Below are positions 1 to 7,600 of a DNA stretch of 18,215 nucleotides, one piece after another. Within the stretch, counting starts at the first letter, position 1; each line of letters opens with the position of its first letter. The DNA lies in contig QAXH01005654.1 of NCBI GenBank assembly GCA_004335635.1, positions 146,103 through 164,317 on the forward strand, in the 5' to 3' direction. A program made the translations under genes and the position numbers. Source of the DNA: Chloromonas sp. AAM2. Taxonomy: Eukaryota; Chlorophyta; Chlorophyceae; Chlamydomonadales; Chlamydomonadaceae. The notes beneath the pieces were generated by a model. The model ran no database searches, was not told where the DNA came from, and saw only the letters and a program-made list of their open reading frames with translations.

Positions 1-140
1 TAGCATTTGATCTTCGGAGCCAACTGGCGCTGTTCCTTAGCATTTGATCTTCGGAGCCAACTGGCGCTGTTCCTTAGCGGTTGATCTTCGGAGCTGGCGC
101 TGTTCCTTAGCGATTGATCTTCGGAGCTGGCGCTGTTCCT
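1..140. repeat. Four-unit tandem repeat, 37/37/33/33 bp
   Basis: Four head-to-tail units lie at 1-37, 38-74, 75-107 and 108-140. The first two are identical 37-mers. The last two lack a CCAA stretch in the middle, giving 33-mers, and differ from each other by one base (GCGG versus GCGA near the start). Each unit starts TAGC, has TTGATCTTCGGAG in its first half and ends CTGGCGCTGTTCCT. The window begins exactly at a unit boundary, so the array may continue to the left. It sits just beyond the 3' end of the small minus-strand gene. It reads openly as a repeated short peptide on the plus strand, but nothing else suggests coding. Confidence 0.95.
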
Positions 141-190
141 TGCGTCATGTGCGGCGTAACTGTATCAAAACTGGGCAAAACATTGGAGGG

Positions 191-921
191 CTAAGGCATG
201 CCTTGACTTGCCTGTGTGGCTACGTGCAGTAGCTCCAGCAGCACACCCGCACCGAGGCCCAAGGTGAAGGAGCGCACTGCAGGCTGCGGCAACACAGAAG
301 CGATACAAACTTGGAATGGAAGTTGTAACAATGCGGTACAATTGCTTCGCATTTCAGACTCTATCTCCGTATCTCAGCATTTCTAGTAATCCGCTTGGGT
401 CACCGCTCCGGTGAACTTGTAAATCGACTGCTCAAACCCCTGGCCAGGTATCTCGCCTTGTACGGTAGCCGCTGATGCGCAGGGCTTACTTCATAACACC
501 CCAATCAAACCAAGTACAAGTTTACGTTGCCTTTTCTGTAAAGGCATTTCCGGAACTCACCTCCAGGAAGTGTAGATTGTCGGCCTCATCGTGTGGGGTT
601 TGGGCAGCAACAGCCACGTCAATCTGCACATGAGATGTAGCAGCGTTGAAAGCATGGAAGAGTCGGGGCGAGAGTCACGTAAGGGTTGCAAAGTCAGGAT
701 GCATTGGTAAGTTGGCAATCACAAAGTCCTGATTAGCACTTTGTCGTCTCCTGGCAGCACCTGACTGAGGTGAGCGTGGCTGACTGTTCTGCCCTCAAGA
801 AAGCTGCTCCCAAGAATACCCGACGTTGAGAGAGTACGTGTTAAATAAAACATATAACCGCATCGGTTTGATGATGCTGGGCTGATGCGGCATCAGCTGT
901 GCGTACTATCCTTACCGCCAT
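191..921 (-). CDS. Small predicted protein with a C-terminal hydrophobic segment (gene A, tentative model)
   Basis: No family was recognised. Two exons are fairly convincing. The 623-561 exon follows a TGTGCAG acceptor, encodes IDVAVAAQTPHDEADNLHFLE-type acidic sequence (21 residues) and ends at a strong GAG|GTGAGT donor. The 283-191 exon follows CCGCAG, joins in phase 0, encodes PAVRSFTLGLGAGVLLELL and more, and stops with TAG at 193-191. Proposed upstream exons are 788-723 and a start exon 921-916, where ATGGCG sits in a GCAGCC context before a GTAAGG donor. The full model gives about 75 residues: a basic N-terminus, an acidic middle and one C-terminal hydrophobic helix, as in a tail-anchored membrane protein. 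The 788-723 exon has a weak TTT|GTGATT donor. Reading through that intron is open except for one in-frame TGA near 675. An internal CAG|GCAAGT could also act as a GC-AG donor in the last exon. The gene is divergent from the plus-strand gene starting at 1068. Confidence 0.4.
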
Positions 922-1067
922 GGCTGCATGTAACATGTGACCAATTTTCAATTGGCCTCAAATGTCGCTAGGCTGCGCTGACGGTCCGCCCGGCCAACAC
1001 ATTGGGTTTCATTGGACAGGGGTGCAGCCTTCACGTTTGACTTCAGCAGTTCAGTCCTTGCGCGGTC
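922..1067. promoter_or_regulatory. Putative bidirectional promoter between the two left-hand genes
   Basis: This 146-bp gap separates the proposed minus-strand start at 921 and plus-strand start at 1068. It holds a perfect inverted repeat CCAATT-TTC-AATTGG at 941-955, which presents a CCAAT box on both strands. Next to it is CATGT-A-ACATG at 927-937. A further ATTGG lies near 1012. No TATA box was seen. The assignment depends on both gene starts being right. Confidence 0.3.
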
Positions 1068-2810
1068 ATGAGCGGACAACCGGAATCAACAACACATCAG
1101 GGAGGTGAACCGGTGCAATTTGCGTAAGAAGACGAGACGCTTCGGCAACCCAAGAGAAGCGTCAAGGGTTAGCTTAGGAGAAAGACACCAAACCCTAAGC
1201 TCAAGTCAATGTGTGGTCAGCGTATGACATCAACGCTCACGCTGCATGCTGCATATTCAAGGCCCTGCGGCTCATCTCGCCAAACGACAGGCAGAGAAGC
1301 TTCAAGGGTTTGGCAACAAAGAAGAAAAAGGCGCGAAGCCCTAAATCTAGTAAAAAAAGATGTTTGCGAGTTCTTTTTTGCGTGGTCGGATTATTAACGC
1401 TCACATTACATACGTTCACCCACCGCATCGCCTCTCTGTTTGTGAGCTCCGCAACGATGCAGGTACGTGGTGTCTCTAGCGCGCTGGTGCTGCGCACGTG
1501 CTGGGCATTTGATCTGCGGCGGGCACCGGTTGACTGCGGTCGCACGAATGGCGCTAGAGCGCTGTATGGGGCTGCCTGCCTCAGCTGTGACTCTGCTGAG
1601 CTTCATTTGGTAGCTGCGTGAGGTTGTGGAGGCCAGTCAAGGGCTGAGCCTTCGCAGATGTATGCAAGAGAGGTCTAGAATGTATTTAACAAAATAAGGT
1701 GTTTAGAAGGGACAGTTGAACTTGATGACCGAAACTTGACTCAGCACAGTAACCGCAGAACGGGGCCTGCAGCACTTCTTGCGTTCCTGCAAGACAGCTC
1801 TCGCTACGGCAAATTCCCGATCTGACTCGTTAGCCGAGCAAACAGGTCTAATATTAGTACGGTTGGCGCTTGGAACTCTTGGATTTATTCTTGGACGCCG
1901 TGCTGTTGACCCCGTTTCGCTGAAGTGGTATTGTGGGCAGAAGAAGCCTCGGAAGAAGACAATATCCGCCCATCAGATAGAGGCTTCCGTGTACGAATGT
2001 ACGAGTGTGCAACGCATGTGCATTTGATGCACGTCCCAGGTAATCCGGACCATGCATCCTGGTTTGCCCTCGTACTCATTCATGCGTGCCATACATGCAG
2101 CAGAAGTTGCATTGAGGATTGAGCACGTGACACCCTTCAACATCAGCCATGCCTCGCTCCCATGCTTACCTTGGGTGTGGAAGCAGGACCGAGGAAAGGA
2201 CAGCCTCATTGCAGTGTGTGAAAGGGCGAGCTGTGGACGAGCTGTGCAGCAATCTTCAGGTAGTATGATTATTAGTATCAGTTATAGTTAGTGCATGGAG
2301 TATACAAGGGTTGTATGTCGACTTGAGCGTCGCTTGTCTTAACTATGGCTGACCAACCCTGCATCAATCCCTCGCACACATATCTCCTCCATCGGACACG
2401 GTCAATTGTCCCTGCTGTAGCATACATCTCCAGGTAGCTCTGCTTGCACAACTGCAGGCTTTGGCCTCTCTCAAAATTAATAATCTGTGCTGGATACAGG
2501 TGGTATGAGCAAGGTGCTGCATGGGCATGGCACGGCTCCCCACTAGGCCATGCTATGGCAACAAGCCACATGAAACTTGTGTGTGGCCTGCGTGCGGCCT
2601 GCTGGCCCAGACACCCCATACAAGCCAATTGTCGTTCATGCCCCTATCACGCTTGATGCCTGTCCATGTGCCGTGGCCTGCCCCAGTGCTGTACCAACCA
2701 GTGTTCATTTGTTTGAGTTTGAGAATCTACGTAGTCGAGGATATACCTCGAGGTTCAGGTGCTGCAGAACTTGTAATGATTGCCCGGTTGCGAAGCCTCA
2801 TAATGCGTAA
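1068..2810 (+). CDS. Predicted protein of about 199 residues, six exons (gene B)
   Basis: No family was recognised. The model joins exons 1068-1123, 1447-1462, 1773-1845, 1941-2039, 2104-2259 and 2611-2810. Every junction is in phase and the sum is 600 nt including the TAA stop. It begins MSGQPESTTHQGGEPVQF. Exon 2 is a 16-nt microexon behind a pyrimidine-rich acceptor (CCTCTCTGTTTGTGAG). Exon 3 reads HFLRSCKTALATANS and exon 4 is acidic then basic (EEASEEDNIRPSDRGF). Exon 5 reads EVALRIEHVTPFN followed by LPCLPWVWKQDRGKD. Exon 6 is Pro/Ala/Cys-rich and ends with a cysteine cluster (FRCCRTCNDCP). The donor of exon 1 (GC|GTAAGA) is good, that of exon 3 (CAG|GTCTAA) is weak. A further open stretch at 2434-2499, flanked by CAG and CAG|GTGGTA, could be a cassette exon but is out of phase with the model. 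TGTAA signals begin 39 bases after the stop, which supports the 3' end. Confidence 0.45.
1153..1310. repeat. Short direct repeat and hairpin inside intron 1 of gene B
   Basis: AGAGAAGCGTCAAGGGTT at 1153-1170 recurs at 1293-1310 with one mismatch. Between them, AGCTTAGG at 1171-1178 pairs perfectly with CCTAAGCT at 1194-1201 across a 15-base loop. This may be the remnant of a small mobile element. No target duplication was found. Confidence 0.5.
1352..1373 (+). repeat. Dispersed short repeat, diverged copy
   Basis: An A-run followed by GATGTTTGCGAGTTCT matches the motif at 4281-4302 with two mismatches over about 22 bases, in the same orientation. It lies in intron 1 of gene B. Confidence 0.4.
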
Positions 2811-2960
2811 GGGACTGAGTGACTGCTAGGTGTCATGAGTCGTAGATGTGTAAGAATTCCTTGGTACCGGATTTACACTATGTAAGAATCCATGGGTATG
2901 TAATGTTATCATTCACATCTTGAGATAACATCATTTACAAGTAGCATGGAAAGGTTCAGA
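2811..2960 (+). terminator. 3' flank of gene B with three TGTAA polyadenylation motifs and an inverted repeat
   Basis: TGTAA, the usual green-algal polyadenylation signal, occurs at 2849-2853, 2881-2885 and 2899-2903, within about 90 bases of the stop. The first two sit in a diverged direct repeat (TGTAAGAATTCCTTGGTA and TGTAAGAATCCATGGGTA). ATGTTATC at 2903-2910 pairs with GATAACAT at 2924-2931, and the complement of TGTAA lies just outside on the right arm. Confidence 0.45.
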
Positions 2961-4280
2961 AAGCAACAAAACTGCATGGAAACTCGCTTGTATCGCAAAG
3001 CAACTTCAATGCGGATCTCCGTTTACAAGACAAAACCAACCTATGCACTCCATTTCGCCATATCACAAGCAACACCACACCACAAAGAGTTGGCCACAGT
3101 CTCAAATCACATCTGATAAGAACAGCAGCTTAGGCCTGTGCCATGCGAATCAGGCTATGCAGGTGAAGCCTGAACTTGGATTTGTTGAACTTGGACTTGA
3201 TTTTTAAGAATAGCCATGTGCAACCAGCTCAGGACGTTGTGGCTAGCAAGCTGTGCTGACAGGCACCAACACAGGTTAAGTATGAACCTGTCCCTGTTGT
3301 AGCCCTGTTGCACCAGGCCCCGGTCGGCAGCCTGTAAGCCGTGCAGCACTACACCTGCTGGACAGCACCTGTCAATTTACTTTTGGCTCCCTTATACAGA
3401 CACTCAACGCTAGCATGGGCAGTCATGGTGATCAGAGTCTTCTTGGTCAGCAGCACACTGTAGAGTCGTTCTTTTTGTCACGGTTCAGGTGGGACCGTGA
3501 CGTGACGCGGCTCGCAACATGATGAGGGTGGCGAGGTGGCAGCTGGCAGGCAAAATAGGCAGGCCTGGCGTGCTCACGGGATAACAGTCGGAGAATGTGA
3601 AGCATGCACAAATCCAATACCCAGTGCATCGATTGCCAAACCTCCAACTGTTCACATACATATCCGACAGTTGCCAAAGAGTTATATAGCCGGCTGTGTT
3701 GCACACCTACACCCCACATTAGCAATTTGGCATCTCTACAGGCCCCCACCTTAACAACCGTCGTTCTGGAGATCGTTCCGATTGCCATTAAACCCACTTT
3801 ACATTAGCTTTTGAGCGTAAGCTGTCAAGTGTAACATAGTTCACATGGGCCACTGCGCAGGCAGGCTTCACCAAAAGTAGCTGCAGGTATGAAAGGACCC
3901 TTGTGCTGCGTGCTGTACACTTGGCTCGTGTCGTGCCTCGTGTATGATACTCTGCCCAGGCAGGCTGCGCTGCTTGCTTTCCCTTTTTTTGTTCGCCTTC
4001 GTGCAGTGGGTCACAGCAGCAGGAAAAGGCGCGCCATAAGCTGGTTCACAGCTGAATATCTGCGAAAAGTCAAATGCTGTGCAATGCCACACCCCTGTGA
4101 TTGGAGGGGTGAGCGTGTGTGCAGACTAGCAGTGTACTCTGCGAGCCTTGTTACGACTGTCCAGCACCAAAACACATAACTCGTGGCTTTGCACCCACGT
4201 GGCCTGAGGGGGAAGCGTATTTGCACATAGGCCCCATGCATGTGCTCTTCAACAATCACAACCACATGCACCAGAGGTTT
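2961..4280. other. Gene-free stretch between tail-to-tail genes
   Basis: Frames here are short on both strands and no chain of phase-matched exons could be built. Isolated donor-like sites occur, for example CAG|GTGAAG near 3162 and CAG|GTATGA near 3887, without convincing coding sequence next to them. No tRNA or rRNA was recognised. Confidence 0.5.
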
Positions 4281-4308
4281 AAAAAAGAAGTTTGCCAGTT
4301 CTGGGACA
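4281..4308 (+). repeat. Dispersed short repeat, copy shared with 17241-17267
   Basis: An A6 run, then GAA, then GTTTGCCAGTTCTGGGACA. The last 19 bases (4290-4308) are identical to 17249-17267, 13 kb away in the same orientation, again just after an A-run. It lies downstream of the FtsZ-like stop codon. Confidence 0.75.
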
Positions 4309-4691
4309 ATTCCTGTCAATGCCACTGAAACATGTGTTAGTGATGTATGATGTTTGGGTATACTGTGGAGTTTGTTTGTAAGGTGACACCGCGCTTGAGG
4401 TTGGGTGCGTGTTTTTGTGTGACTATGTGTTGCAGACGCCATGACACAATACACATGGATGCCCCACTTCAAAGAACCAACCAACACGCAACAGTAACAA
4501 AACAGAGAGTTGTCCACATCAACGTGACACTGCAAATTTCCTTGCCTGGTGCAGCCCCATGTCAACAGGAAAGCTATGAAGCTTTGTGATCTCTGATCTG
4601 TGCTGTGGGCTACGAAGTTTCAACCCGATGTTGGGAGGCTTGCTGTCCTCACGCTTCTGGCCAGTGCGCTGCGTCAGTACTCTAGAGCAAG
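4309..4691. other. 3' flank of the FtsZ-like gene
   Basis: This is downstream of the minus-strand stop at 4692. No TGTAA polyadenylation motif was found on the minus strand here (no TTACA on the plus strand). The nearest is about 890 bases away, near 3797. Nothing else was recognised, so the end of the transcript is unknown. Confidence 0.4.
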
Positions 4692-7600
4692 CTATGAAAA
4701 GTCACGCTCCACCGCTAACATGTCTTCGACTCTCGCCCGCAAGCCTTGCTCCTCGCGCTCCGCGGACGTCGCTCGCCTGAGCAACCGAGCCACGAGTGAG
4801 GCACGGGGAGCTCTGCCTTCACTTTGTTCATTCTCATCATGCGTCAACTCTGCGTCATGTAGTTCGTAAACGTGTTCCCGCCTAGGCTGTGCAGTGAAGC
4901 CAGTGTGTCGCTGCTGGTGCCGCCATTGCGCAGCGTGTGGGGGTAGGTCGAGCGAAGTGGCCACGAGCGATGATGCCTGCACACCAGCACGCTCAGCTAT
5001 TCACAATAACAATTTAACATTCCGGAAGCAAACACCTCCACCATCTACGAAACCGAAGCGTAGCCTGATGAATGGACGCCTGCCAGTTTGCGGTTGAGAT
5101 GCTACAACCCGATGCTTGACCGTGCCTAGACGTGCAACACGATGCCACACTATGTACGTCTGGGCAACACTGCACCCATGCTCAAACCATTCAGCATGAT
5201 CGAGTGGTTCAACACCAGTGCGAACTGGCGCACACTTCATCACCCACCTGATTGCCAGACATCCTCGCAACCTTCATAGGTACCTTGCCCGCGGCTACTC
5301 TGCTGTCATCATCAGGAGTTGGATAGCTGATCTGGCGTGGGGATGGATTGCGCCCAGGTGTAGGCGCATGCTGGTGCGCTTGCTGGCTGTGTGTGAGGGG
5401 AAGCATTGCTGCCCGTCCTGCCCCGGCTGGAACAAAACGACTCCCCAGCGGCCGCTGTGGTTCTTGCATTGTTCCTGGCTGGTCCTTTGGCGTGGGTGGA
5501 CGCGATGTACTGCTGCGCTCTGAAGCCCGCTGGGGTGCATGTATGTTGTGAGCAGCAGCCGCCGAGCCGCCTGCAATCATGGACATGGCTTGCCAGGCCG
5601 GAGTGGCTGCAGCTGGGCGGGCTGCCGGTTGCGATGCTTGCCCAGCTTCGCGAGATGGCACTGTTGGCTGCTGCTGCAGTGACACCGACGGTCTTTCACC
5701 TGGTGACTGCGAGCTGCTACGAACTCGTTGCGAGATGCGTGCATGTGACAATGACAATGGAGATGGGGTCTGCCTTGTGTCTGCCTGCTGTGGTGTAGGC
5801 TGTGGCCTGCCAGGTCGAGTGTGAGGCAGCTGTGCACCCTTAGAAGGCGCAAAACTGTTAGTATGGGCGGCGGCCTTGGGCGCGGTTGCGTTGCGAGGGC
5901 TCACAGGTGGCAACACCACAGAATCATGAGAGCCCTTAATGACCAACAATGCGCACTCCACAACTGTGGGGCAGCTGTCCTGCGCAGGAGTTCCTGACGT
6001 TGGCGACGCCTCCTCCCTGACTTGAGGGCAAATTACAATGTCACGGCAGCTGGGACCCGCCAACTCACGCACTGTCTGGGCGGCCACCTGCGATAGTCAC
6101 ATTCATCACAACATCGCTCAAGAACAAGCGACTGCATTGTGACAATCTGGACCATCGCAGCCCAGAGCATACTCAGCATACTGAGCAGGCGAGTTTGGAA
6201 GCAGGTCCAGAGCGAGCATTGATGATGTGAGACCAGCACATACCCGGAACTCGCTGTACTCAATGCAGGGAACCCCGGCGACAAGCGCTGGTGATCAGCG
6301 AGGTCCTGACCTTAACCCTGACAACCATTGCACGATTGACCTCACGCGCGCATATGTACACACCTGCACTGCCGACCTCAGAGCATACTCCCGATAGTTA
6401 TCCTGGTAGGTACCTGCGGTCGTTCAATTCAAACAACCATGGCCATAGCACAACCAGCCAAAGCCTCACATTACGATTCAGCGCATCCACACGTGCACGC
6501 TGGAGTCGCCGAGCAAACTCGCTGTCAGCGACCAGACAGAGCCGATTGGGGCACGCACCGGAACTTTGGGCAGGCGGGGTTTGCCTTGCTGGCATGTTTG
6601 CGTTCATGGACGCATCGACCACATCGCGCGGGAAGATGAGGATGCACAGCACTGCCGTGGCCGCTTCCATGTGCCCGTCTAGGAAGGGCGACTCCGATGC
6701 AGCGTGCGTTGCGTCTTCGGCCAGCGTGCTCAGAAGACTCGCCAGATTCACTTCCTGAGTGAACGCGTCAATGCACAATATGATCACGGGTCGCTGGCAC
6801 AAGGCATCGCGCTGGTGAAAAAGCGAGCAATACGATGAACAGGCACAAGCGAGGCTTTGGTGTACTGACGATCAGCGCCGGATTCCATCCATAAACCTGC
6901 CATCACAAAGTGGGTCCAGTAAGGAAACAGGCATGAAGGTCGCTCGCTTGTCAGCAGCCCTTGCATGTACAGATACGTTTTGCCTGTCTGTCTCCACACG
7001 CACATGCATGTTGTCTGGCGGCAGCGTTGCCTGCCCTCGGCCTAGGCTGGCATGCCCAGGGCAGGTGAGCAGGGACATCATGGGCGGGAACAGAGGCCGC
7101 TTCATTGCCCGCAGATCGCGGCCATGCCAAAGGAAAGCACCTGCAATGTGGGTGTGCAAGCATGGGCTGGCAAAACGGGCTCCTGCTTTCTGACATTTGT
7201 TTGGCGACACGCCTTGATCAGCATAGTACGCTTGCCAAGTAGCAGCACCCATTGCCCTGTTCTGAAAGCATGCTGGTCTGACCTAAAGCTTATCAATGCA
7301 TTGAACTGGTGATGCTGCAACATGATTATGGTTGTGGAGCAACGGCAGCGTACTGTGCATGTCGCTAGCTGTCCATCCTACCTGAAGAGACTTTGAGGAT
7401 TTCCGGTGCCCTGAGTGCCCAGACTATCGATCGCACTGTGTACTGCAGTGTCTTGTCTGCAATAGCGCTCGCATCGGCCATGGTCATGTCAGCACTGGCA
7501 CGCGTCAACACACCCTGGTCAACCACCACCTGTTGAAGCGCACAAGGGGCAAAGGCGAGAAAGTACAATCAACTGAGATGGAAATCCGACCATCCAGCTA

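Noticed and set aside
1..140. Possible CRISPR array
   Set aside because: The units are directly abutting with no spacers, and the context is a eukaryotic nuclear genome.
1191..1199. AAACCCTAA telomere-like string
   Set aside because: It is a single occurrence and part of a local hairpin, not a telomeric repeat array.
1211..1621. 136-codon plus-strand open frame with a Lys-rich and hydrophobic middle
   Set aside because: It overlaps intron 1 of the better-supported gene B model and contains the dispersed A-run repeat. Only its last few codons before the CAG|GTACGT donor fit an exon chain.
2434..2499. Coding-looking plus-strand piece (VALLAQLQALASLKINN) flanked by acceptor and donor
   Set aside because: It is out of phase with exons 5 and 6 of gene B, so it was left out of the model. 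It would fit only with an earlier donor in exon 5.
4011..4565. 184-codon minus-strand open frame
   Set aside because: It has no recognisable motifs, covers the dispersed repeat and lies in the 3' flank of the FtsZ-like gene. Its composition does not resemble the confirmed exons.
5218..5852. Several plus- and minus-strand frames of 80 to 130 codons over this stretch
   Set aside because: They are shadows of the long Pro/Ser-rich FtsZ-like exon on the minus strand, which has the phase-matched splice sites.
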